Shown: one piece after another, positions 1-11,713 of the stretch
Numbering within the stretch: position 1 is the first letter of the stretch
Layout: each line of letters begins with the position of its first letter
NCBI GenBank assembly: GCA_030549495.1
Contig: JAUIRK010000643.1
Span: 665,001-729,000 of the forward strand
Length of the DNA: 64,000 bases
Source of the DNA: Nectonema munidae
Lineage: Eukaryota > Nematomorpha > Nectonematoida > Nectonematidae
Direction: 5' to 3'
The notes under the pieces: model-generated
The model's input: only the letters and a program-made list of their open reading frames with translations
The model's database searches: none
Told to the model about the DNA's origin: nothing
Position numbers and translations under genes: made by a program

Positions 1-147
1 TTCAATAAAATTAATGTTGCATTGGAGGCAAAATTTGCTAAAAATATAGAAAATAAACACACAAATACAGTGAAACGTGATTCAATTTTTTTAAATTTAA
101 TTTGAATATGCAAGAACAGATAAGCAATGAACTGTTAACAATTTGTT

Positions 148-392
148 GTGAACTTCGGTTTCGTTTTGACAAGGGCTGTGGCTGAGCAGTTTGAGATTCG
201 GAGTCCGTTATTTTTAAGTTTCAATTTTTATAAGTATACTTATGGAATGACCCTTCTTTTGTCAAAGTTGGAGGTAAATTTATTAAGGTTTTCAGGATTT
301 AGAGTCGGAATCGTTGTCACATTTTTGTAAATACTAAGAATCGGAGTCGAATATCTTCCATCTGACTCCCCAGCCGTGGTTTTGACTGTGCA
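148..392. repeat. possible small non-autonomous element
   Basis: GGAGTC-type words recur here (near 200, 300, 340), and the ends read GGGCTGTGGCTG on the left and CCCAGCCGTGG on the right, which are imperfectly inverted. A similar GGAGTCCC...CTCAGCCATTG stretch lies near 38.0 kb. The open frame at 148-330 has no recognisable domain. No target duplication was identified. Confidence 0.3.
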
Positions 393-683
393 ATTCTTTA
401 TAATCACGCTTAAGTGGATATCAAAGATTGCTTGACATTTTAATTTTCAGCTAATTCCTTTCACATTCATGGTTAAAACGACCCCCTTTTTAAGCGCTAA
501 TTCAATCTCAAAAGCAAATTTTTTTCTTTCTTCTAACAAGAACTAGAGAAATTTGTCATATTTTCTAAATTTTTGCCAAAAAACCTGAAAGATTGCAAAT
601 AATATCTTAGAATTTGATATTCTAAGTAAAAATTTATTTTGAATTCCATATTTTTACTCACATTTTGCACATATTCAAAGTTA

Positions 684-754
684 GCAATTGATGCAAACAT
701 ATCAACCTACGTTGGAAAGTGCTTAGATATCTCCTACCAACCTACCTACCCGTC
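684..754 (+). repeat. 3' tail remnant of tRNA-derived SINE
   Basis: The words GGAAAGTGCTTAGATATCTC and CCAACCTACCTACC match the 3' tail of the SINE at 2260-2436 (GAAAGTGCTTTGATATCTCC followed by CCAACCAACC). The tRNA-like head is absent, so this is a 5'-truncated copy. Confidence 0.5.
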
Positions 755-1207
755 TATATAATTTTTAAAATGGTTGATCATTTTTTAAATGGCTTTTATA
801 TGAGAAAAAAATGATATACACTCAATTTTCGTTTATCCAAACAGAACATTTAAAATAAAACTATTTGGATAATAAAAAAGCAATAATTTTGCTGTCAAAT
901 TTTATGAAGTTATTATAAAACCATAACATAACTAATATAGCTCAAATATTTTAACAAAAACATCAAACGCATTTTTTTTTAATTTCCATTTTTTTCTGTA
1001 TTCACGCATATACGTAAAAAGAGAAGAAACATCGGATTAGCGAGGATTCACGACCGTATTCTTTAACTTTAATTTTTGATTATTTATTTCAATTTTTTTC
1101 TAAAATCACCAGGATCACCGGTAATCGACCCACGACAGACCATCAATTGACATGTAATTCGCAATTGTTGGGTCTAACACCTCTCCCCTAGGACTATTAA
1201 TCTAGGT

Positions 1208-1451
1208 CAGTGCTTCTAAAACGTTGTGCCGCGGGCACTGGTGCGCTCTTGAAAATTAGGGTACGAGACAACATAACAGGGGGTGCCAGAAATGACCAAA
1301 TAGTGGACAACATATGTAGTATGTATACTTCTTTATATTTTTTATTTTAAAATTTTATGACCGATTTTTCCATATCAATCTCAATGGTGCGCGCCAAAGT
1401 TTCACTTATTTTATAGTTGCGCCCTAGGGCAAAAAAGATTGAGAAGCACTG
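1208..1451. mobile_element. non-autonomous hAT-like element, 244 bp
   Basis: The ends are inverted: CAGTGCTTCT on the left and AGAAGCACTG on the right. The subterminal sequence is also inverted (GTGCCGCGGGC against GCCCTAGGGC-type). It is flanked by near-identical 8-bp sequences, ATCTAGGT (1200-1207) and CTCTAGGT (1452-1459), as expected for a hAT target duplication. It contains no coding sequence. A further partial start, CAGTGCTTCTCAAC, occurs at about 1961. Confidence 0.7.
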
Positions 1452-2259
1452 CTCTAGGTATGCATTCTAGCCCAGATTTTTTCTTTTTTTTACTGCAACC
1501 CATAGCAAGAAGCACAGTTTGCATCACGATTAGATTTTTCTCTTTACATTCTCATCAACATTTTTTTCATGTTAACATCCGCATTCGCAATTTAAAATCA
1601 ATTTTTATAAATATCTATTGAAACTCTTCGTATTTTTTTTGTTTAAAACTTACAAGATTTGTTATGTCTAAAATGATTAAAAAAACAATAAAAAAATGCA
1701 TTAAAATAGTAAGATACTCTAAAATATAAAACCTATAATTTTTAAAAAATATTTTATATCCACATCCGCAATAAAATTTATTTTGGATATCCGCTCCGCG
1801 GATGTAAAAAAATTCACATCCGATACATCTATAATCACGACCTATAATACTTAGGGGTAATAAGACAAACTCGGATCAATAGGTTCATTTATTCAGCATC
1901 GACAATTTATATGTATACTCGGGACCCACAGTTTGAAAAACGCTATATACTTTTCAAAATCAGTGCTTCTCAACTAAATGTGATTTGGTACATCTGCGAA
2001 ACAATACTTGGTGTCTAACAGTGTAATTTGAAAAAAAGTGACGAAAAATGGTTGCTTATTTTGACAAAAAGTTGCCTTTTATTTTTTAAACATTCTTTTA
2101 CTTTTATTAAGAGATATTTTTAGTCATCTTTATTTTTAGCTGAATATAAGCTTCGGTGAATAATTTCATTTATTATTTTTATTTACCAATTGGGGTTTTT
2201 TTTTTAATTTAAAATATCAACTTTAACATTTTAATATTTTTTTATACCATTAAATACTA

Positions 2260-2436
2260 GGAGCCTCAATGGTTGTTAGGGTGTACCTCTCAGCTTAACA
2301 GTTGAAGCTCAGGGGTTCGATCCCCAAGGCTCCCAACTCTAAAAACAAATTCACAAAAATTGTGATTAACCATCTTAAGCATAATGCGAGCATATAGCCT
2401 TACGGCTGAAAGTGCTTTGATATCTCCAACCAACCA
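2260..2436 (+). mobile_element. tRNA-derived SINE with 13-bp target duplication
   Basis: The head (2260-2333) resembles a tRNA. A 7-bp acceptor stem GGAGCCT pairs with AGGCTCC, and a T-arm GGGGTTCGATCCCC carries a consensus B box. An unrelated tail follows, ending CCAACCAACC. The flanking direct repeat ACCATTAAATACT is perfect at 2246-2258 and 2437-2449. This is the mark of L1-type target-primed insertion and suggests a fairly young copy. The D and anticodon arms are imperfect, so this is a SINE head and not a working tRNA gene. Confidence 0.8.
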
Positions 2437-2951
2437 ACCATTAAATACTTTTTAGCGATTTTTCCAAATAGCTGCTTTTATTTTTACTAGTTGGCAACTC
2501 TGAATGTAACCTCAATGTAATTTTTTTTAATAAAAAACTTTCTTATGTTTTCGATCCTATCAAGCAACTTATTGTGTGAGTAAGCAAAGTGTTTTAGATG
2601 TTGCTATTATTAAATATGTAAATATTGACATTTTCTATAGTGATGATAAAAATTCATTTGTTTTAGATGATAATTTATTTTTCTATAACGCCTAAATTTT
2701 TAAAGAGGAAACAATAGATTTCAGTATGCTTTTGAATATAATCAAATTTCTAGCATGCCTGTTAAATTTCACTTGTATTTTGCACAAAATTTTTATGCGA
2801 AGAGAATTCTACACCTTTAATCAAAAGCGCTAATTGATTGTGCTCATAAGATTATTGAAGGAGATCCTCCATTTGCACTTTCAAATAGTCAGCCAAACAC
2901 AATAATTATTTTCATTGAAATAAAATCAAATATGTTATCATCTAAAAAACA

Positions 2952-3120
2952 GATGCGGCGTAGGAAAGGTTGATTAGATACTCGTTTCGATAACTCAGAG
3001 TCTTGGGTTCGATCCCGCATCAAGCCTCCTTTCTTCATAGTTTGATACAAGCGGCGCAAATATGCCTTCTCGATGAAAACACTCCAATGTACCTTTCATT
3101 GAAAGAAGGACTAACATTGC
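2952..3120 (+). mobile_element. tRNA-derived SINE, second family
   Basis: The tRNA-like head (2952-3021) has an acceptor stem GATGCGG pairing with CCGCATC and a B box GGGTTCGATCCC. The tail contains ATAGTTTGATACAAGC and GATGAAAACACTCCAATG. Copies of the same family are at 33902-34010 (plus), about 31355-31450 (minus) and about 57470-57542 (minus). A tail-only piece lies at about 40995-41030. Confidence 0.65.
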
Positions 3121-3129
3121 ATTAAACCG

Positions 3130-3864
3130 TTATTTTTATCTCAATTAAATAAAAAACAAAAGTCAAATTTTCTTCTTTCAATCAATTGAAATTTGATACA
3201 AAGGAAGATCTCTTTGCTTTTTACAAATGAAAATTACCCAATCTATCCATTGGAATAGTAAATTTTTATTTAGTGCAATTTCCACAAATCTGATGTGATT
3301 TCCTTCCAGCCTCCATAACTTAGAATATTCTCCTATTTTTTTCATTCAATTAAAATTCCATCTAAAAAGGGGGAAATATTTTCATTTTTGAATAAAATAT
3401 TTTTCATTTTCAAATTAGGTCATACTCCCAGCGAATTCAAACAACGGAATCAAAAGAATGTGCGAGAAAACTTTGTTTTCACTATGTCATTCTATCTTCA
3501 ATTATCGCAAGTTATGACTTTCATTCAGAATAATTTTAGTTCTTAAAGGGTGCAATCAAAAATTTACTCATAGTTTTTAAAAAAATAATCTTATTGATAA
3601 TGTTAACAAACAGGAATTTTATTTGAAATATAAAAAAAAATTTTATCTATCAATTTTCACTTTCTTTCAGTAATTTTTTCAATTTTTCTAAAAATTCGTA
3701 TGACTTATCGAAAAAAACTTACTAAAATAAGTATGAAAATCCAAATTATTGGATGAAAAATGAAGTTTTCAATATTAGTTAAAAATATGAACTTTTGATT
3801 GCTCCGTTAATATACTTCTTAATTTAGAATCCTGTATTGACATACATTCCAAATATTTAAACAA
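3130..3864. other. upstream region of the SNARE gene
   Basis: This is AT-rich sequence with no recognisable coding or repeat feature. It must hold the promoter and 5' UTR of the syntaxin-like gene, but no core promoter element could be picked out with confidence. Confidence 0.3.
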
Positions 3865-4584
3865 ATGGAGAAGAGTGAAGTGCCAAACTACGAAATAGTA
3901 AAAAGCCACATCCTTGCGCTACAAAACAAATTGAGTGTTTTGAAAAACATCAGTGACAGCCACAAAGATAAATGCGCAGAAAGCAACCTGGTCATTCGCT
4001 ATAAATTAATGCGCGACGAAGCATTGGCTCTGAGCAAGCAAATAAGACAACTCATGCACGACATCGCCAAAAAGAATGAAACGCTTACGCGAAGTGAAAG
4101 GCTAATCATGGAACGCTTGAAGACCACCTTTGAAGGCCAGAACAAGATATTAAGTGACAAAATTTGTGCAAAATTGAAGGAGAAACGGCGCAATGATTTT
4201 CTAAAAGACAGCAGTAAAGAAGATGAAAAAACGCCCATTTTGTCGTCACAGGGTGTAAAGGCGAAACGACAGGAATACTGTGATGTAGCAGTTCTCAAGG
4301 AAAAGGAGTGGCAGACTCAAATGATTGAGGCAGAGTTAAAGGATATCAATGAAATCTTTAGAGAGGTGAACGCTATGGTTACAGATCAAGGCGAAAATCT
4401 TGACAAGATCGACTCGCAAACAGAAAAGGCAGACCAAGACATTGAATCAACAAACACTCGAATAATTCAAGCCCGTACTCATCTCAAAAAGTTTCGGATA
4501 AAGTTATGTTACTTCTTGCTCTTGCTAACACTGATAATTTTTTTGGCAGTCCTAGTATTCTATGAAGTCAAAAAGAATAAATGA
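3865..4584 (+). CDS. syntaxin-like Qa-SNARE (syntaxin-7/12 type), single exon
   Basis: This 239-residue protein has the plan of a Qa-SNARE: a helical N-terminal region rich in heptads (about 8-105), a charged linker (106-145), a SNARE coiled coil (about 147-207), a single C-terminal membrane anchor (about 213-234) and a short lysine-rich tail. The SNARE motif contains DINEIFREV and MVTDQGENLDKID. Q175 sits where syntaxins carry the zero-layer glutamine. The closest family I can recall is the endosomal syntaxin-7/12 group, which drives fusion of endosomes and lysosomes. The frame is open from an ATG preceded by AACAA, and an AATAAA at 4674 follows the stop. The coding sequence has no introns, unlike most metazoan syntaxins and the neighbouring Vav gene. 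It could be an old retrocopy or an intron-loss gene, but the frame and the key residue are kept, so it looks functional. The exact subfamily is uncertain. Confidence 0.85.
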   Translation: MEKSEVPNYEIVKSHILALQNKLSVLKNISDSHKDKCAESNLVIRYKLMRDEALALSKQIRQLMHDIAKKNETLTRSERLIMERLKTTFEGQNKILSDKICAKLKEKRRNDFLKDSSKEDEKTPILSSQGVKAKRQEYCDVAVLKEKEWQTQMIEAELKDINEIFREVNAMVTDQGENLDKIDSQTEKADQDIESTNTRIIQARTHLKKFRIKLCYFLLLLTLIIFLAVLVFYEVKKNK

Positions 4585-4673
4585 TTTTTGATATACTTTT
4601 CAGGCAATGAATTACTAAAAGCATGGTGCAAGTAATGTTTGAAATATTATCCTATTTTGCATAGTTTATAACG

Positions 4674-4679
4674 AATAAA
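4674..4679 (+). promoter_or_regulatory. candidate polyadenylation signal of the SNARE gene
   Basis: AATAAA lies about 90 bases after the stop codon of the syntaxin-like gene, at the usual position for a short 3' UTR. Confidence 0.5.
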
Positions 4680-4699
4680 ATTTTTAATATATCACACAT

Positions 4700-6680
4700 G
4701 TCACAAAAAAATCTTTCTTATGTATAAAAGGTAAAAGATTACAGATTATGGAAATGCTCTGTTATATATTACCTATAGGGTTTTGTTCAAGCACAACGTG
4801 TTTGTGGCTAAATTTGAAAAATATACTAAATTATTGAAAGAATGATATCATTTACTCTCTTTAGTGTGCTTTAAGCTAGACCGATGTAAAATAGAAGATG
4901 TAACATAATCCATTGTTTCTTGAACGTGTGTCGCTGCTAAATTTATATACTTTTTGAATTATTTCTTTCCATCACCTTTTCTAATTCCTTTGAGGGCGCA
5001 TATTTGAAGATGTCACATCTGTCCCTAGATTTAAAAAACTTAGCTCGAGCAATGCGCAAATTATGATAAAAGTGTGATATGTTCTTTATAATTCAAACGT
5101 ATAATTCCAAGTAGTAGATGTATTGCAATCAGAGCTGATGAATGAAAATAATAATGTTCTGATTTTTTGGTGTTGAGGGTCTTTCAGTACAAAAAAAAAT
5201 TTAGTGGGTCGCAAAATATGTTTGATATTTTTCGAAATCTGTCTTTATGGAACATGTTGTAAACGATACGTTGGCATATTTTCCAAAGAGATTATGTTTA
5301 CAGGAGACAATCACTCTTGAAGTCTTAGCATGATGGCTATTATGCAAGATGTTTAAAGAGGGAATAGTTTTTTTATGTTCTATATATTTTACTCGAGTCT
5401 TTTTATACTTAAATAAACACATTTTTCTTATCTTTTTACTTTTCAATCAATTTTTATTTTGAAAAGGTATTTTTAGAAGCATAGTGTAGCAATTCATACT
5501 ATGCCAAAACAAAAATGTTATTTTTCGTGCTTTAAATCATCTCATCTTCAGTTTAACTGAAACAGAAAAAGGTTTTGAAAGGAATGATATTGCACAACAT
5601 TTTTGATTAACCTTAAATTTTTTATTTTCACTTTCTCCCTATTTGGCAATTTTAATTTCTAAAAAAACAAATATTATTTAATTAAAACTTATTTAGCAAT
5701 TTAAATTCCTTAAAACACAAATAGAATTTCTTTGTTAAATTTTATCAAGTCAACAAAATATTTTTGTTAAAACTACACAATTTGGGAAATAAGTTTTAAT
5801 TTAGTACTATAAATTTTTCCTGTCTTTACTTGTATAATTTTAAAGCCCATAAAACAAGCTTTAATTTGGCGTATATTATGCTAAAATTGGTCATGAAATG
5901 CAAAAGTTAAATGTGCATAATAAGAATTGACTTAAATTTATTCTCTAAATATTATTTACACAACAAAATTGCGTACTAGAGGTGTGATGTGAAGCTACAG
6001 AACATAAACGTAAATCATTTTCAGTTATGCTTATATATGATCTTTTTTGCATAAATATTTCTATGGTTGTAATAACAATAAGTAGGACTATCTAGTAGCG
6101 CGCATAAATCAATAACAGGGTGTGAAATGAGCAGTGCACAGTCAATAATCTATAATTTATATACCTCGTTAATAATTTGCAACGTGGTTGAGTAAAAACT
6201 GATTAAGTCGCAAAGTGGTGTGCTGAATTAATTTACAATGATAAAATGTCAAGTGCTAGGTTAAAGTTTAATATTTTTTAACTTTTCTTCAATTTTTGAA
6301 GGAAATTTTTATTGAATTTATATTGTGTTTTTGTGCTTATTTTCTCTTATAATTTGATATACCGGTGGGACACTGGTGTTCCAAGCGATGAAAAGCGTCT
6401 GCTTTAGATATATAAAATTGCATTAAAAAATAATGCAGACAATAAGTCTTCAAAATTCTGATCGTGAAAAGAGTTAGTGGATGGAGAACTGTTTTTATTA
6501 TAACGTACCTTTCGAATCTTTTATTTATTAAGAGTGACCTTAGCTATTCTTTAAAAAATAACAACGCTAAACCACTTCATTATGAAAAAGAATTTGCGTT
6601 CATTTACCGTTTTACAGAGTTGTTATTATCGGGTATGGCATACAATGATTGGGCATTTAAAATAAGCTCTTTCGCTCAAA
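4700..6680. other. intergenic, no gene recognised
   Basis: AT-rich sequence with no convincing coding region. Around 6358-6462 it carries GGTGGGACACTGGTGTTCC followed by GCGTCTGCTTTA. This matches the small repeat family also seen at 28605-28735 and 30530-30660. Confidence 0.4.
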
Positions 6681-7345
6681 TTAAGTCGAAGCATGGCGTG
6701 TGATACGTCAAAAGTTTGCTAATTTTATAATGAATTTGAATATACAAGCCATTTTTTGATAAATACCCATTAAAAAAGTCAGTTACTCTACGTCTTATTC
6801 AATACTAAATTCAACATTTAAACTTGTTTTCAAAAAAAAAAAATCAAAATACTTCTTTTTCATTGTTGTTATATTATTATTATTATTAGTTAATCAATTC
6901 GTTATTGGCATTCTATTCATGTTTGCCACTTCGATAAAACACTCAATATGGAGAAGATTATAGAACTTGCTTTCATCTACTTTCTTTCATATTCTTATAT
7001 TTGTATAAAGTATACAACTGTCCAAATTTCCTTCATGTTAAGTCGAATCATGACGTGTAACACTTCAAAATATTGTAAGTTTTATACCTAATTTGAAATC
7101 TATATTTTATTATTTATTCATTAAAATATGTATATCAAGTTCTTAGTTTTATGCTAATTTCAACATTGATTATTATTGAAATTAAACTTTGTTTTCGACA
7201 ATTTTGAAATAAGCTATAATTACTTTACTAATAACGTCAACATTGACTATATATCAAACCTTGTTTTAGACAATATAAGAATCTATCTTTTTTTTCTATA
7301 CTAACGTCAACATTAATTATACGTTAAAAACTTGTTTTATACACT
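6679..7345. repeat. degenerate tandem duplication, about 360-bp period with shorter internal repeats
   Basis: TTAAGTCGAAGCATGGCGTG at 6679 recurs as TTAAGTCGAATCATGACGTG at about 7039, each followed by TTTTATA, AATTTGAA and CATTAAAA words. From about 6800, a unit of roughly 80 bases (TCAACATT ... ACTTGTTTT ... AGAAT) repeats several times to 7345. The copies have diverged. No coding potential was seen. Confidence 0.55.
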
Positions 7346-8440
7346 TTCAGAATCAAAGCACAAATTTTCATTAAAGACATAAAAAATTTTTTAACTATTC
7401 TGTGAAACCTTATGTTCCTTCAAATATAGTTTAAAAAAGTTTTCCTATTCTAAGTTACCCCATTTATGCACATTGTTTCTAAGAAACGCATACGATAGCT
7501 TTTTCAATGGTAATTTCATATAAATTCGAAAATCGTCTGCTTCTCGCAGGCATAACTGGGTTATTAAAAAATAATTCATTGTAGCAGCTATGAATAAAAT
7601 GATTGCTTTATTAATTAATCAAATTTTTATTTGCTTCCTAATAAATTTTTCTTAAACTTCCAATAATCATCGTTTTTTAAAATTAGGGTGCTTAAAGTAA
7701 GATTATTTTAATATTATTTGTTATATTTAAGTTGTTTCATATACAATTAGTTAAATTCATTAGTTATTAATAATTAAATAACTATTTTGTAAAAATTAAT
7801 TTAAATAAGAAATTATACTAACTTTTCTATTACTAGATGAAAAGTAATAAAGATTACTATAATTATTGTAATTTCAAAGATAGTGAAGGTTACTAAACAT
7901 TTTTGGTAAACGTTACTAGTTTTTTTATGAATGTATCGTTCGTTGTTCAACAAAAGTTAATGCAAACATTTTTTAATATCTTTCAAATCTTCAAGAGTTT
8001 AGAGGGCACTGTAAACAATCCCCCTCCCTATTTTTAGTCACTATTTTCCAAAACCTCAAAAGGATGAAGACACCCAATAACATTTCACAATTTTATTCAC
8101 TATAATCAATTGTACTTTATTACGATATAGAATAAAATTTGCTTCATGCGTGATTTGATATAATTAAAAAAGGAAGATAACGGTGTAAAATCATTATGAT
8201 TTTAAATATTTATTAAAGTGCATATTACTACAGTATACCTAGACTTTCCAATGTATTAAATTTGATACTTTTTTTATAAAAAAGTTTGCTCTCTACTTGA
8301 TTTGAAATAATAAAAATGGGAAGACAACGTATGGAAGTCATTGTGTTTTTGAATAATAATCCTTCAACTACATATTGCTACCATATACTTATATTGAAAC
8401 GGGTATAGAGAAGTAATTTTTAAATATCTCTATGTTATAG
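7346..8440. other. intergenic, no gene recognised
   Basis: AT-rich sequence without a recognisable gene. A TCGTCTGCTT word near 7537 followed by AACTGGGTTAT may be a remnant of the TTAA micro-element families described elsewhere. Confidence 0.3.
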
Positions 8441-8454
8441 TGGTACTGTAACGA

Positions 8455-8800
8455 AATGTTAGAGTCTTAAAAAATAGTATATTTTCTAATCTAACCTTAA
8501 TAATAAAGAATTTTCAAGGGTTAAGGTGAGATAATATTTATTTTATAATATATTTGCAAAAATAAAAGATTTGTTAGGGTTATGTTTGGGATAAATAATC
8601 TCATACTTCAAATAAATTTTCAAAAAGAATATAAGATTTTTTAATATTGTTATATTTGCAAAAAAAGATTTTTGGTTTATGTTTAGGGTTGAATATTTTC
8701 AAATATTTTGCAAAATAAATAAAAGATTTTTTAGGGTTAGGATTAGATAATGCCATTTTTAAAATATAATCTCATAAACTCAACTTTTTAATTTTGGTTA
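8455..8800. repeat. degenerate minisatellite with TTAGGGTTA-like words
   Basis: A unit of about 75-110 bases containing AAAAGATTTTTTAGGGTTA and TTTGCAAAA repeats about four times with many changes. The TTAGGGTT words are isolated within longer units, so this is not a telomeric array. Confidence 0.5.
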
Positions 8801-10600
8801 GTTAGATGATGGTACAGCTTATAGATAAAATATAATCCGAAAGCTGGTAAATTTTTAATTTTATTGACTCCGGCATTACCTGCAATAAATTAAAATTTTA
8901 GATTCGAATAAAGCTTTTATTTGTTCTTACTAATTATCAGGAGCCAACAAAATAAATAGATTTCTGTTTATAGAAAAATTTTGTTTGTGTAGGCAATGTG
9001 TAAGAAATTTTAAACTGAGGTTGTATAACCTGTCCGAGTAAAATTATTAGGGCACAGAGGAGGGGCGGGATGTTGAGTGACTTCTATAACTATAATATTA
9101 TTTGACTATAACTTCATTTGCAAGTGAAAAAGCACCCAGGTTAAGTTATGGTTTTATTAGTCTAAGCTTCTGATGGGAAAAATCCATTTCATTTTCAAGT
9201 CTGGTGAAAATGTAAATACTGGAGTTTATTATAAAGTCTTTGTCTTGGGATATAAAATTTACCTTGATGGAAATATGAATACTCAAATAATAATTATTTA
9301 TGTACTTAAGATGGTGCTACTGCATATACAGCAGTCGAAGTGAAAATCTTTGAAAAATTTTCTACTTTTTGGCTCGACAAATAATAACTTTCTCCCAGTA
9401 AGGATTTTATATGTTGTATGTGGAAAATAGAGCACACTACTAATAAATCCTACTATCCAAGTATTAATCATTCTGAACTAGTCATGAAGAAGAGTGAAAC
9501 AACATGTAGGGGAACTTTATCCAGAAAATTTAGTATTCTATTAAGCAGCATGTAATGGTTTTTGTTGAGAAGCAGTGGTTTTTAACTTAAATGAATTGAA
9601 TAAAATCTTTCTTGATAATACTATGAATTTGTTTTAAAAATAATTTTATTTCAAATGAGTACTTCTTGTGAAATAAACGTTGAGAAAAAAAATTTATTAA
9701 TGAAGAAATAAAGAAAACACTTTAAAATTAAGATTTTTATTTTGTTAAAAAATTACAATTACCAATTTAACATTTAAGGTTCTTTGGATAGAAGATAACA
9801 TGATAGGAATCTATCCATCAAGATTGCTAATATCCATTATATATTTTAAGTATAATTTAAAAGTTATATGTATTTTATATAAAGTTATACAAGTTTTTAT
9901 ATAATTCGTGGATACAAAAAAGCACGAAGTTAAACTTGTTAGATCGCTTTAACATGAGTAATAGTATTTTCTTAAAATTAGATTTTTATTTAATCTTGGT
10001 ATATGTATTTGATTATGGTGACAAATTAATTATGCCCTAACTTAAAGTAAATTTTATAATTAAAAGTAAGACTGAAATAACATTTATTTATGTTAAATTC
10101 AATATTTTTATGGACATTGTGTTATGGAACTTTTTTATTTTTAGATAATTTACTCAATTGTGTTTGATTAATAGATCTCCAAAATAGGTTGGCATAAGTT
10201 ATATGTGGATAGACATTAGTATAATATAAAAATTTCTTAGTTTTAGAAGGTATTTCAATAGAAATCTTGAGATTTTAAGACACGTTAATTTTCTACTAAA
10301 TTTAAAATTCAAATAGTTTATTGATTAAATAGTTCACAAGGATTTGAAACATAACTCAACAAGTGAAAGCCAGTCTACTTTTGCAGACAATGAATAAAAC
10401 ATCCTACTATCAAATTTTCGCATAATTTTTTTCCCTTTTTCTATTTATCTTAAAATTTACAGATAAGAGAATTGGAATATACTCAGGAAAAGAAAGACAT
10501 TCAATTGAAAGCTTTGTAATCAGCAATTTTATTATTTAGAAAAAAGTTGTCAATCAAAATATTGGTTTCATATCCCGTTGGAAATGTAATTGTGGGGATA
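8801..10600. other. intergenic, no gene recognised
   Basis: AT-rich sequence with no convincing coding region or repeat. It may contain 5' UTR exons or the promoter of Vav, which cannot be located from sequence alone. Confidence 0.3.
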
Positions 10601-10616
10601 AGTGATCCAGTTATAT

Positions 10617-11090
10617 TTAAATTGTAAAACTTCTGGGTGAGAAAATTGTAAATCTTAAGAAATTGAAGTTAAAGTCACCACAAAAGTTGTTCAAATTATA
10701 TCTATCTATACTGAAAATTAATTTTTCAAACGAAGACAAAAAAATTTCTACGAGATCTTTACTGGTAGTTGATAGTCTGTAAATATTTCCGTTTGAGTAG
10801 ATAAAGACTAATACTTTGATATTCAAATGAATCATTAAAATGTTGGTCTTTTTCAATTTTATAGTTAATATTTTCCCTATGAAAAATATAAAACCACCAT
10901 GCTTAGAACTTTGTTATGGAAAACTAATGGCATGAAAGTTAGGTAGATGAAAACATGTTTCAGTATTGTCTAGCTATGTCTTTTGTAAGCCAAAAAATTT
11001 CAAGTTCATTAAATTTGCTATTTAGAGATATGGTGTTGTGGCATAAAATATTTATATCATATAATTCATCAAGTTTAGAATTTAAATAAA
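10617..11090 (-). pseudogene. LINE endonuclease-domain remnant
   Basis: On the minus strand the translation contains SIDRYNLNNFCGDFNFNFL. This matches the GDFN active-site block of AP-like endonucleases from non-LTR retrotransposons. Just upstream (about 10880-10950, another frame) is SKHGGFIFFI, also typical of that domain. Several frame changes show it is dead. The reverse-transcriptase fragment at 12.6-13.8 kb is on the same strand but lies on the wrong side to be the continuation of this copy, so they are separate insertions or a rearranged one. Confidence 0.6.
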
Positions 11091-11503
11091 CCTTCTGTGA
11101 ACTTTTTAGTTTACTATTAGTGTAAAAAAATATCTCATTTTGAAAAGAATATAACTATGCACAAAAATATAAGTCATTTGAAAAGAATTTAACTATGCAT
11201 AACAATATATAAACTATTTTATGAAATATATCTTGAAGGCTTTGGAGGTTATCGCATACACTTTTCCAATTATGAACAAAAATCTCAATATTTCTGACCT
11301 TCGTCTTGAAGTGTAAGGAGAGTTCTCAATTAGACGTATACTACATCTGAATAAATGACAAATAACAAAATTATATATTTATCACACACAAAATTAGTAA
11401 AATATTTAATATTTAGTATTATGATGGACAGAGAAATGAAAATTAAAGACCAAGAATTCTTTTTTTTATTATTTAAAGAATTTTTTAAACACTCTATTTT
11501 TAA

Positions 11504-11713
11504 ATGGCTTCTAAGATAACAGAAGAATTTGTCGAATGGATTTTTCGACTAAACTTTTTACAAAAAGATAATATTATATTTTTTAATAAAACTAGTCCTT
11601 TAAATATTGCCCAAATTTTACGCGATGGTATTATCTTATGTAAAATTTTGAATGCCATTGATCCCAAATCTATTGATCTTCAATCTGTATATCAAAGGCA
11701 GCAAATGTCACAT
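11504..11713 (+). CDS. Vav: Vav exon 1, CH domain N-half
   Basis: Residues 1-70, from the ATG to CAT|GTAATG. LRDGIILCKILNAI and RQQMSH match the CH core of Vav (ALRDGVLLCQLLN, RPQMSQ). The start was chosen because it gives the Vav N-terminus (E/W-rich helix about ten residues in) and no upstream in-frame extension is supported. Confidence 0.9.

Noticed and set aside
2260-2333. A functional tRNA gene
   Set aside because: The acceptor and T arms pair, but the D and anticodon arms are poor, an unrelated tail follows, and a 13-bp target duplication marks a SINE insertion.
3999-4298. 99-codon minus-strand frame
   Set aside because: Shadow of the syntaxin-like gene on the opposite strand.
8455-8800. 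Telomeric or subtelomeric repeat because of TTAGGG words
   Set aside because: The words are single and 75-110 bases apart, with no uninterrupted array.
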